A program made the position numbers and the translations under genes. Shown piece after piece: positions 1-6,044 of a DNA stretch of 10,908 nt (position 1 is the stretch's first letter; every line of letters begins with the position of its first letter). The notes under the pieces were generated by a model. It saw nothing but the letters and a program-made list of their open reading frames with translations. It ran no database searches and was not told the origin of the DNA. Where the stretch lies: contig PUNU01000105.1 in assembly GCA_003551865.1 (NCBI GenBank), forward strand, positions 1 through 10,908, read 5' to 3'. The stretch comes from Syntrophomonadaceae bacterium. GTDB taxonomy: Bacteria > Bacillota_D > Dethiobacteria > DTU022.

Positions 1-243
1 CGGCAGCGCATCTATTATGAAACCTTTCTCAGCCTGGAAGTAGCGACGCGTCTTACCGAGCAGCTTGCCCAGAACGGGGAACAACAGCTTAATGTCGAAA
101 TACATCTGGATGTAGGCGAAAAAGGAGAAACCCGGGATATAATTAAAGAAGTGGTGGGCATGGTGATCGGCAGTGGATATCAGGCCTGCATTAAGCCTGA
201 TTCATACGGGGCTACCACCGTTGCCGACCGTTTTACAAAATAA
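1..243 (+). CDS. YkuK-like (DUF458, RNase H-like) protein, 3' part only
   Basis: This is the last 80 codons of a gene that begins before the window; the frame is open from base 1 to a TAA at 241-243. The end reads VEIHLDVGEKGETRDIIKEV, then GMVIGSGYQ and IKPDSYGATTVADRFTK. I recognise this as the C-terminal half of the DUF458/YkuK family, which is predicted to have an RNase H-like fold and has no firmly assigned role. The call rests on recall of the family pattern, with no alignment behind it. It is separated from veg by about 150 bp of AT-rich DNA with a separate promoter, so it is probably not co-transcribed with veg. I see no clear intrinsic terminator directly after it, only a T-rich stretch at about 280-297. 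In B. subtilis ykuK is not next to veg, so this neighbour is lineage-specific. Confidence 0.7.
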   Translation, partial: RQRIYYETFLSLEVATRLTEQLAQNGEQQLNVEIHLDVGEKGETRDIIKEVVGMVIGSGYQACIKPDSYGATTVADRFTK

Positions 244-336
244 TTGCTTGAAGGTCTCGATTTGCTTTAATTATAAGCTTTCTATTTTATTTTTTTGCCC
301 TTCTTCTTGAATTAGCGCGGAGTTGCTCAAAATAGC

Positions 337-366
337 TTGACTTCTTAGGTAAAAATGTGTTAAAAT
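337..366 (+). promoter_or_regulatory. Sigma-A-like promoter of veg
   Basis: A -35 hexamer TTGACT (337-342) is followed after 18 bp by TAAAAT (361-366). Transcription would start near 373, just before an AAGGTGG ribosome binding site (384-390). In B. subtilis veg has one of the strongest vegetative promoters, which fits a recognisable one here. Spacing is 1 bp above optimal. Confidence 0.6.
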
Positions 367-396
367 TAAGAGGAATATAATAAAAGGTGGTTTTAA

Positions 397-663
397 ATGG
401 TGGCTAAAGATGTCCTATTTGAAATCCGCAAAAAATTAGAATCTCACCTTGGAGAAAAGATTAAGCTGCGGGCCAACCGCGGCAGGCGCAAAACATATGA
501 AAAAGAAGGGGTTTTAGAAAGCATATACCCTTCTATTTTTATAGTCAGGGTTGATGAAAATAATTATTTTCAGCGGCTTTCATTCAGTTATGCCGATGTG
601 CTTACAGAAACTGTAGAGCTCAGCTTTGCTGAAGGTGATATGCGCCGTACTGTTGGTTTGTAG
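397..663 (+). CDS. veg: Veg protein (biofilm/spore-outgrowth-related small protein)
   Basis: An 88-residue protein matching the Veg family, a small protein of Firmicutes. In B. subtilis it has been linked to stimulation of biofilm matrix gene expression and to spore germination/outgrowth; the molecular mechanism is not well settled. The recognisable core runs from the basic stretch LRANRGRRKTYEKEGVLE (about residues 24-41) through YPSIFIVRV to the C-terminal SFSYADVLTETVELSF. The length is close to the usual 85-90 residues, so the gene looks intact. The ATG is preceded by AAGGTGG with 6 bp spacing. It is monocistronic: its own promoter lies at 337-366 and a strong intrinsic terminator at 747-774. 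Its position upstream of ispE and spoVG matches B. subtilis. Confidence 0.93.
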   Translation: MVAKDVLFEIRKKLESHLGEKIKLRANRGRRKTYEKEGVLESIYPSIFIVRVDENNYFQRLSFSYADVLTETVELSFAEGDMRRTVGL

Positions 664-746
664 GTCTGCTACATAGAGAGCGGTCCTTACTGCAACCTTC
701 TTTTAGCATGAGGGCACCTTTCACTTGAACAGCAAAAAAGATTGTT

Positions 747-774
747 AACCGGATCTCCTAGATCCGGTTTTTTT
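747..774 (+). terminator. Intrinsic terminator after veg
   Basis: A perfect 10-bp stem, AACCGGATCT (747-756) against AGATCCGGTT (760-769), closes a 3-nt loop and runs into an uninterrupted T tract (768-774). This is a textbook Rho-independent terminator, ending the veg transcript about 85 bp after its stop codon. Confidence 0.93.
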
Positions 775-779
775 ATCGC

Positions 780-963
780 GTTACTGTTTCAATCAACAAA
801 GAAGGCATTTTTTTAAAGCCGCAAGCAGGTGGAAAACCGGGAGCATTTGCCGGCGCTATGATTGGACGAAGAGGACTTCAAAACCGGCGCCAAACGGGGC
901 GAGCAAAAAATTGCTTCATTTATCAAAACAGGCGAAGCTCTGCCGGGAGGGAAGGATTATTAA
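780..963 (+). pseudogene. Possible decayed gene remnant (frameshifted, 5'-truncated)
   Basis: No intact gene lies between the veg terminator and 1022, but two reading frames here look like protein-coding sequence. One frame from about 780 reads VTVSINKEGIFLKPQAGGKP followed by GAFAGAMIG up to about 866. The next frame continues from about 862 as LDEEDFKTGAKRGEQKIASF, then IKTGEALPGGKDY, and stops at TAA 961-963. Joined by a single-base frameshift near 862 they give a plausible C-terminal segment of about 60 residues ending in an amphipathic helix. No start codon with a ribosome binding site precedes it, and the veg terminator sits immediately upstream, so any 5' part has been lost. I do not recognise the family. 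This could be chance, since only short stretches are involved. Confidence 0.35.
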
Positions 964-1021
964 CGCTTTTGTAGAATAGCGAAAAATACCAACCAATTCT
1001 TATTTTCAGGAGGTCAAACAG

Positions 1022-1537
1022 ATGAAAGCTCTTCTTGTTGTAGATATGCTGGTTGATTTTATTGATCCCGAGGGGGTTCTATATATCGGTCCGGTGGCGG
1101 AAGAACTGGTTCCCGAGGTTAAATCAAAGCTGGAAGATTATCGTTCCAGCGGAGATATGGTAATTTTTATCTGTGACCGCCACCTCGAAGACGACAAGGA
1201 ATTTGAGATGTTTCCCCCTCACTCCAGGGAAAATTCGGGGGGAGAAGAAATCGTCCCCGAGCTGTCACCCCGGGACAAAGAAAGAGTGATACCAAAAAGG
1301 CGATTCAGCGCTTTTTTCGGCACCGATCTCGATCTTACCCTGCGTGAAAAAAACATTGCTGAAATTGAAATAGTGGGCTGTGTGACAAATATATGTGTTT
1401 TATACACTGCCGCCGATGCGAGGGCCTTAAATTACAAGGTTTCCGTGCCGTCAAAAGCGGTGGCCAGCTTTGACCCGGAAGCTCACCGTTTCGCCCTGCA
1501 GGAAATGGAGAAGACGCTCGGGGTAAACATGATCTGA
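1022..1537 (+). CDS. Isochorismatase-family cysteine hydrolase, probable nicotinamidase
   Basis: A 171-residue protein of the isochorismatase-like hydrolase superfamily, most likely a nicotinamidase (nicotinamide to nicotinate plus ammonia). The catalytic triad is visible: D8 in LLVVDMLVDF, K92 in IPKRRFSAF, and C125 in the GCVTNICVLYTAADA loop, where the cis-peptide segment precedes the nucleophile. The metal-site residues typical of nicotinamidases also seem present: D52 and H54 in CDRH, and H67 in PPHS. Length is at the short end for the family. The start has a strong CAGGAGGT site (1007-1014) 7 bp upstream. The next gene, 27 bp downstream, encodes nicotinate phosphoribosyltransferase, which would use the product; this is the main reason to prefer nicotinamidase over other isochorismatase-family activities. 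The symbol pncA is plausible but left blank because the substrate cannot be read from sequence. Confidence 0.85.
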   Translation: MKALLVVDMLVDFIDPEGVLYIGPVAEELVPEVKSKLEDYRSSGDMVIFICDRHLEDDKEFEMFPPHSRENSGGEEIVPELSPRDKERVIPKRRFSAFFGTDLDLTLREKNIAEIEIVGCVTNICVLYTAADARALNYKVSVPSKAVASFDPEAHRFALQEMEKTLGVNMI

Positions 1538-1564
1538 TTGAGAAAAGATGGAGGGCTTATTTGA

Positions 1565-2605
1565 ATGAAGGAAAACGATTTCGTTACCCTGAAAGAAATT
1601 GCCGCACTGAAAATCGAACCTGACCGGCGGTTTTTTTCCGCCGACTCCACAGAAATTAGCCGGGGTTTGACCAGTGATATTTATTTCGTCCGTTCCAGAG
1701 ATTTGCTCCAATCTATGGGAATGGCTGACACAGAGGTAACAGCGGAAATATTTTCTTCGCGGGAGGGTGTTATGGCCGGAACCGAAGAAGTTCTTCACCT
1801 CCTGCGCGGCCGGGACCTCGAGATATGGGCCCTCCCCGAAGGGGAACCCATGAGTGACAAGGAAGTGGTTATGCGCATTAAAGGGACTTACGGCGACTTT
1901 GGCATTTATGAGACCCCGCTTTTGGGTATTCTGGCCAGTTCCAGCGGGTGGGCTACGGCGGCACGGACCTGCAAAGAAGCGGCGGGTGACAGGATGGTCG
2001 TTTGTTACGGTTCCCGTCACCTGCACCCGGCGGTGGCTCCCGTAATGGAACGTGCCTCTGTAGTCGGTGGGGCGGATGCCTGCAGCTGTATCCTCGGGGC
2101 ACTACTGCTTGACCGTGCCCCGGTGGGCACTATACCCCATGCCGCCTTTTTAATTACCGGTGACACAGTGGAACTGGCCGAAGCTTATGACGACTTCCTC
2201 CCTGAAGACGCCCCCAGGATAATTTTAGTCGACACATTCAAAGACGAGCCCGAAGAAGCCCTCCGGGTGGCTGATGCGCTGGGCAGGAAACTAAACGGTG
2301 TCCGCCTTGACACTCCCGGCGAACGGGGGGGTGTAACCCCGGGTTTGGTACGGGAGACAAGAGCGCGCTTGGAACAGGGCGGTCACGGCCATGTGCAGAT
2401 TGTGGTCTCGGGGGGGCTGAACCCTGAAAGGATTGCTTCCCTGAGTGAAGCGGGAGCCGATGCTTTTGGAGTGGGCAGTTTTATTGCCCGTGCCCAGGCG
2501 ATTGATATGACGATGGATTTGAAAGAGGTTCGCGGCAGGCCTTTGGCCAAAAGAGGACGCATTCCCGGAATCATTGAAAACAAACGTTTAGTGAAGATGA
2601 GCTGA
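1565..2605 (+). CDS. pncB: Nicotinate phosphoribosyltransferase
   Basis: A 346-residue protein that fits the compact type of nicotinate phosphoribosyltransferase. The enzyme converts nicotinate and PRPP (with ATP) to nicotinate mononucleotide, the entry step of the Preiss-Handler NAD salvage route. Visible family features are the early SRGLTSDIYF segment (32-41), GTYGDFGIYETPLLGIL (107-123), YGSRHLHP (148-155, containing candidate phospho-accepting histidines), VDTFKDE (222-228), GVRLDTPGERGG (245-256) and the phosphate-binding VSGGLNPERI (281-290). The last two belong to the C-terminal TIM-barrel-like part. A GGAGGG site (1550-1555) lies 9 bp before the ATG. It is co-directional with the nicotinamidase-like gene 27 bp upstream and almost abuts ispE (1 bp between stop and next start). 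Its co-substrate PRPP is made by prs in the same window. Confidence 0.9.
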   Translation: MKENDFVTLKEIAALKIEPDRRFFSADSTEISRGLTSDIYFVRSRDLLQSMGMADTEVTAEIFSSREGVMAGTEEVLHLLRGRDLEIWALPEGEPMSDKEVVMRIKGTYGDFGIYETPLLGILASSSGWATAARTCKEAAGDRMVVCYGSRHLHPAVAPVMERASVVGGADACSCILGALLLDRAPVGTIPHAAFLITGDTVELAEAYDDFLPEDAPRIILVDTFKDEPEEALRVADALGRKLNGVRLDTPGERGGVTPGLVRETRARLEQGGHGHVQIVVSGGLNPERIASLSEAGADAFGVGSFIARAQAIDMTMDLKEVRGRPLAKRGRIPGIIENKRLVKMS

Positions 2606-2606
2606 A

Positions 2607-3500
2607 ATGACACGGGCTTTTGCCTTAAAAGCGCGGGCCAAAATAAACCTTGGTCTAAAAGTAGTCGGCCGGCGGCCGGACGGTTACCATGAGCTGGAAA
2701 CGGTGATGCAGGAAATTTCCCTGGCCGATAAGCTCTTATTCGAGCCCTGCTCGGGCACCGGCTGGTATTTTTCATCTACTGAATATTCCCTTGCCGGGCC
2801 GGATAACCTGGTCTGCAGGGCGGCTGCCCTGCTGGAAAAAATGATGGGCAAGAGTCCCGGGGGAGTGAGAATCACATTATTTAAAAATATCCCTACCGCG
2901 GCCGGCCTGGCCGGCGGCAGCAGCGATGCGGCCGCCGCTTTAAAAGGTCTAAACCGTTTCTGGCAATTGGGCCTGAGCGAAGCGGAGCTCTTTTCCCTGG
3001 GTTTGCAGCTGGGATCGGACGTGCCGTTTTTTTTCTCCGGGGGGACGGCCCTGGCCGGGGGACGGGGAGAGCAGTTGGAAGGCCTCCCTCCTCTGCCTTT
3101 TTACTGGGTCGTCCTGGCCCTGCCTCCGGCTGCGGCGATTTCCACGGCAGATGCTTACGGGGCACTTAACCCAAAACATATGGGTACACCTGCTATTGAT
3201 CCCCTGGTAAGAGCAATAAAAACGAAGAGGAAAATAGAAATTGAGAATTGGATGAAAAGCGCCAGGACAAATACCTTTGAAACAGCGGCAGTGCCGGGCC
3301 TTTCCAGGGCCATGGATTTAAAAGAAAAACTTAAAAAGCGCGGCTTATTCCCGGCTTTGTCCGGGAGCGGGCCGGCCCTTTTTATGCTGGCGGATAATTT
3401 TGCGCTCGCCCGCAGTGCACTGAAAGCTGTGGAAGAAGAAGGCAGCAGGGCCTACTTGAGCTGGACCACGACAACAACCGGGGAGCGATGTCATGTTTGA
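2607..3500 (+). CDS. ispE: 4-diphosphocytidyl-2-C-methyl-D-erythritol kinase
   Basis: A 297-residue GHMP kinase that phosphorylates the 2-hydroxyl of CDP-methylerythritol using ATP, in the non-mevalonate (MEP) route to isopentenyl diphosphate. The sequence shows the N-terminal AKINLGLKVVGRRPDGYHEL (11-30) with the invariant lysine, the GHMP motif PTAAGLAGGSSDAAAAL (96-112), the catalytic aspartate in LGSDVPFFFSGG (135-146), and the C-terminal glycine-rich LSGSGPALF (251-259). The length is normal. The ATG begins one base after the pncB stop and has no strong ribosome binding site of its own, which suggests translational coupling. The 3' end overlaps the next gene by 8 bp. ispE sits upstream of spoVG in B. 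subtilis too, so this is the conserved location. Confidence 0.96.
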   Translation: MTRAFALKARAKINLGLKVVGRRPDGYHELETVMQEISLADKLLFEPCSGTGWYFSSTEYSLAGPDNLVCRAAALLEKMMGKSPGGVRITLFKNIPTAAGLAGGSSDAAAALKGLNRFWQLGLSEAELFSLGLQLGSDVPFFFSGGTALAGGRGEQLEGLPPLPFYWVVLALPPAAAISTADAYGALNPKHMGTPAIDPLVRAIKTKRKIEIENWMKSARTNTFETAAVPGLSRAMDLKEKLKKRGLFPALSGSGPALFMLADNFALARSALKAVEEEGSRAYLSWTTTTTGERCHV

Positions 3501-4266
3501 TGCTGTAATCCTGGCTGGAGGCGGAGAACCGGAACCCTTAACTGAACAGGAAAAAGTGTCCAATAAAGCTTTTATTATGCTGTACGGCAGGCCTCTTTTA
3601 AGCTACATCCTCGAGGCCCTGGAGGAAACTCCCTCTATAGAAAGAATTGTTGCGGTTGGTCCGGTTGGTGAGCTGGAAAAGCTTCATGAGGAAGGATATG
3701 GTTTTGAAGCGGTTGCGGAAGAAGGCGGCATGCTCGACAACCTGGCGGCCGGTTTTGGCCTGGTTAATCATAACCGGCTGTGCCTGGTGGTTACCGGTGA
3801 TATCCCCCTGCTTACCGCTGAAATCACAGAGTATTTTATATCACTATGCTCTCCACATGACCGTGATTTTTATTTCCCCATTTTGAGCCGGGAAGACTGT
3901 GTGGAAAAATTCCCGGCAGCCGAACGAACCTACGTGCACCTGAACGAGGGACCTGTTACGGGCGGTAATATCGCCCTGCTTAATCCGCGCTGGTTTCTTG
4001 AAAACCGCGCCCGCCTGGAGATGTTCATTTCTTATCGCAAAAAACCACTGAAATTGCTGAGAATCCTGCCCTTTACCCTCATTTTTAAGTACCTGCGAAG
4101 AAGACTTTCCCTCTCCGACCTGGAAGCTTTTATTTCCCGGCTGTTGAAGCTTAAGGTCCGGGCTGTTCCCTGCGACTGTGTCGAGATCGGCCTTGACGTG
4201 GACAAGCCCAGTGATCTGGAGGTGGTCAAAAAAACCATCGAAGGCGGTTATTACGATCAAACTTAA
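3493..4266 (+). CDS. MobA-like nucleotidyltransferase of unknown substrate
   Basis: A 257-residue protein with a GT-A type nucleotidyltransferase fold (MobA-like NTP transferase family). The N-terminus VILAGGGEPEPLTEQEKVSNKAF (5-27) carries a modified nucleotide-binding signature with a lysine (K21 or K25) where sugar-nucleotide pyrophosphorylases have theirs. VVTGDIPLL (99-107) supplies the metal-binding aspartate, VTGGNIAL is the usual substrate-side motif, and the end reads IGLDVDKPSDLEVV. The substrate cannot be deduced: related enzymes make sugar nucleotides, CDP-alcohols or molybdenum cofactor dinucleotides. The region around residues 185-225 is basic and hydrophobic and may be a helical insertion. 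The gene overlaps ispE by 8 bp with GGGGAG (3480-3485) as ribosome binding site, so it is expressed with ispE. It occupies the place of purR-yabJ in Bacillus. Confidence 0.82.
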   Translation: MFDAVILAGGGEPEPLTEQEKVSNKAFIMLYGRPLLSYILEALEETPSIERIVAVGPVGELEKLHEEGYGFEAVAEEGGMLDNLAAGFGLVNHNRLCLVVTGDIPLLTAEITEYFISLCSPHDRDFYFPILSREDCVEKFPAAERTYVHLNEGPVTGGNIALLNPRWFLENRARLEMFISYRKKPLKLLRILPFTLIFKYLRRRLSLSDLEAFISRLLKLKVRAVPCDCVEIGLDVDKPSDLEVVKKTIEGGYYDQT

Positions 4267-4334
4267 ATCTTAAACCTGAGAAGCAGATAAAGAACTCTTA
4301 ATTGCGCCGTTTTTGCTCCCGGTCCCATGCAGAG

Positions 4335-4372
4335 CTTCCCGGCTTGTCTTTTTTTACCCGGCTGCCGGGAAG
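4335..4372. repeat. Inverted repeat after the nucleotidyltransferase gene
   Basis: CTTCCCGGC (4335-4343) and GCCGGGAAG (4364-4372) form a perfect 9-bp stem around a 20-nt loop that contains a T tract. No T run follows on either strand, so this is not a clear intrinsic terminator, although it lies 69 bp after a gene end, where a transcript boundary would be expected. Confidence 0.5.
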
Positions 4373-4380
4373 GTTTGCAA

Positions 4381-4406
4381 TTTTTCGCATGTAGTTGTGC
4401 GAAAAA
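4381..4406. repeat. Short palindrome upstream of spoVG
   Basis: TTTTTCGCA (4381-4389) and TGCGAAAAA (4398-4406) are perfect 9-bp inverted arms separated by 8 bp. The T and A tracts sit on the wrong sides for a terminator. It is either a cruciform or a dyad binding site about 130 bp upstream of the proposed spoVG promoter. No regulator is assigned. Confidence 0.45.
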
Positions 4407-4509
4407 ACATAAGTTATTTGATATGCAAAGAATGGTTATTATGGTTATATATAATTAATAGAGTTGAATCAAAACAAAAAGCCAACAAAACGAATATTTA
4501 CCCGTCTAA

Positions 4510-4538
4510 GCAGGATAATAATACTAAGTGTCGAAGTA
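4510..4538 (+). promoter_or_regulatory. Sigma-H-like promoter of spoVG
   Basis: GCAGGATAA (4510-4518) matches the sigma-H -35 pattern RnAGGAwww fully. After 11 bp, GTCGAAGTA (4530-4538) matches the -10 pattern RnnGAATww with one change (G for T). spoVG of B. subtilis is a classical sigma-H-dependent gene whose -35 region also reads GCAGGAT with the same spacing, as I recall it. Transcription would start about 35-40 bp before the GTG start codon. Confidence 0.65.
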
Positions 4539-4582
4539 ATCCAAAGGTTAGAAATATACAGCAAACGCAGAGGGTGGTTTTT

Positions 4583-4858
4583 GTGAAAGTTACCGATGTC
4601 CGTATCAGGCGATTGACCCAGGAAGGCAAAATGAGAGCTATTGTCTCTATCACCTTCAATGAAACTTTTGTTGTGCATGACGTGAGGGTTATAGAAGGCA
4701 ATAACGGACTGTTTGTGGCCATGCCCAGCAAGCGAACCCCGAACGGCGAATTCAGGGATATCGCTCATCCAATCAAAGCTGAAACCAGGCAGGAAATCCA
4801 GCAATCGGTACTTGAAGTTTACAACAGGGAACTTGAAAGCACCGCTGTTGAGTTTTGA
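4583..4858 (+). CDS. spoVG: Septation/sporulation regulator SpoVG
   Basis: A 91-residue SpoVG protein. SpoVG is a small conserved nucleic-acid-binding regulator; in B. subtilis it affects septation at sporulation, and in other Firmicutes it acts on virulence and cell-wall genes. Hallmarks are KVTDVRIRR (2-10), [19 protein letters not shown] (15-33), and the core [20 protein letters not shown] (41-60) followed by AHPI. The open frame extends far upstream to 4313, but that extension is AT-rich and unlike SpoVG. The GTG at 4583 has an AGGGTGG site (4571-4577) 5 bp upstream and starts exactly where known SpoVG proteins start, and the sigma-H-like promoter lies between the two candidate starts. 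The protein lacks the short acidic C-terminal extension seen in Bacillus. The next gene, glmU, follows as in Bacillus. Confidence 0.95.
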   Translation: MKVTDVRIRRLTQEGKMRAIVSITFNETFVVHDVRVIEGNNGLFVAMPSKRTPNGEFRDIAHPIKAETRQEIQQSVLEVYNRELESTAVEF

Positions 4859-4865
4859 TTTGCTT

Positions 4866-4895
4866 TTGCTTCTTCCGGTCAAACTGCAGTATAAT
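4866..4895 (+). promoter_or_regulatory. Sigma-A-like promoter of the glmU-prs-ctc-pth group
   Basis: TTGCTT (4866-4871) is followed after 18 bp by a perfect TATAAT (4890-4895). Transcription would start near 4902, leaving a 5' leader of about 30 nt with a GGGGGGCAGGG ribosome binding region before the glmU ATG at 4932. The -35 is only a partial match. Confidence 0.55.
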
Positions 4896-4931
4896 GGCAC
4901 CATGGATTAGTTCACATGGGGGGCAGGGCCG

Positions 4932-5939
4932 ATGAAAGATCTATGGGCCGTGGTGCTGGCTGCGGGAGAAGGTAAAAGGATGCATTCCAGTTTACCCAAG
5001 GTTTTGCACCGGCTTTGCGGCAGGCCTATGCTGCAATATATTTTGGACAGCGCCGTTGAACTTACAGACAGGGTTTTAATTGTCGTAGGTCACGGTGCTT
5101 CGCATGTACAGGAAGTTGTCGGGAACAGTTGGCGCTATGTTTTACAGGAGCAGCAGCTGGGCACCGGACACGCTGTAAAGCAGGCCCTGCCTCATCTGCC
5201 GCAGGAAGGCACACTGCTGGTCCTTTGCGGAGATACTCCTCTCATGGAAGCCGATCATTTAAAAGGGCTTCTGGATAAAAGCCGGTCCGGCAGTGCTGTG
5301 GTGGCGACTACTGTGCTGCCGGATCCGGCCGGTTACGGCCGTATAATCCGCGATCAACACAATTTGGTTAAAAAAATTGTGGAAGAAAAAGATGCCTCGG
5401 AAGAAGAAAAAAAAGTTACTGAAATTAATACCGGCACCTACTGTTTTGATCTCAAGCTTTTAAAATCCTACGTCCCCCGCCTTACAGCCGATAATGAGCA
5501 AAAAGAGTTTTATTTAACCGATGTAATCGCTTTAATGTACCGGGACGGTTACAATGTCGGTGCTTATTATATTGAAGACCGGCGGGTCGGCCTGGGCATA
5601 AACAATCGGGTTCAGCTGGCGGAGGCCACTGCAATACTGCAAAAAAGGATTAACCACCACCTGATGCTCAAGGGAGTCACGATTGTTGACCCTGATACCA
5701 CTTGCATTGATTATGACGTCCAAATTGCGAAAGATACAGTAATTCGGCCGCATTGTGTTATAGAAAGCGGCACGGTGATCGGTGCTTCATGCTCAATCGG
5801 TCCCGGTTCACACCTGCATAAAGCGGTGATCGAAGACGAAGCCGTTGTTGTTAGTTCAACAGTAATCGAAAGTAATATTGAAAGCGGCCTGGTAATAGGG
5901 CCTTATGCACACATCAAGGCAAATCAAAGGAAGAGGTAA
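4932..5939 (+). CDS. glmU: UDP-N-acetylglucosamine pyrophosphorylase, C-terminally truncated GlmU
   Basis: GlmU normally has about 450-460 residues: an N-terminal uridyltransferase making UDP-GlcNAc from GlcNAc-1-P and UTP, and a C-terminal left-handed beta-helix that acetylates GlcN-1-P. Here the protein is 335 residues. The uridyltransferase half is complete: VVLAAGEGKRMHSSLPKVLH (7-26; K replaces the usual T of GxGTRM), QQLGTGHAV (74-82), LCGDTPLM (98-105), GYGRIIR (134-140), EEKDA (151-155), INTGTY (165-170) and GINNRVQLAEA (222-232). A few hexapeptide coils follow (about 250-327), ending GPYAHIKANQRKR and TAA. This is just where GlmU has GPFARLRPG, so the arginine, lysine, histidine, tyrosine and asparagine of the acetyltransferase site are absent. 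I found no continuation in other frames before prs, so this looks like a real loss, not a single frameshift. Confidence 0.9.
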   Translation: MKDLWAVVLAAGEGKRMHSSLPKVLHRLCGRPMLQYILDSAVELTDRVLIVVGHGASHVQEVVGNSWRYVLQEQQLGTGHAVKQALPHLPQEGTLLVLCGDTPLMEADHLKGLLDKSRSGSAVVATTVLPDPAGYGRIIRDQHNLVKKIVEEKDASEEEKKVTEINTGTYCFDLKLLKSYVPRLTADNEQKEFYLTDVIALMYRDGYNVGAYYIEDRRVGLGINNRVQLAEATAILQKRINHHLMLKGVTIVDPDTTCIDYDVQIAKDTVIRPHCVIESGTVIGASCSIGPGSHLHKAVIEDEAVVVSSTVIESNIESGLVIGPYAHIKANQRKR

Positions 5940-5970
5940 TTATAAATTATACTGAGACTGCATATTGAGG

Positions 5971-6037
5971 CCTCCCGGCAGGAGAAAAGCCGCGGTGGGT
6001 AGAAGATGTAAACATTACTCAGACCACTGGCGGGAGG
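5971..6037 (+). promoter_or_regulatory. Hairpin that could mask the prs ribosome binding site
   Basis: CCTCCCGGCAG (5971-5981) pairs with CTGGCGGGAGG (6027-6037) over 11 positions with one G-G mismatch. The 3' arm contains the GGGAGG Shine-Dalgarno of prs, whose TTG start is at 6045. The loop is 45 nt. Folding would hide the ribosome binding site, so translation of prs may depend on RNA structure or on a bound ligand or protein. Function is inferred only from position. Confidence 0.45.
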
Positions 6038-6044
6038 GTGTAAG

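Noticed and set aside
1451..2026. Long minus-strand open frame across the nicotinamidase-like and pncB genes
   Set aside because: It is a shadow of two well-supported plus-strand genes, with no family resemblance or ribosome binding site. The same holds for the minus-strand frames over ispE, prs, ctc and aroF.
4313..4582. Upstream in-frame extension of spoVG giving a 181-residue protein
   Set aside because: The extra 90 residues are unlike any SpoVG, the region contains inverted repeats and the sigma-H-like promoter, and the GTG at 4583 has a good ribosome binding site at the family's normal start.
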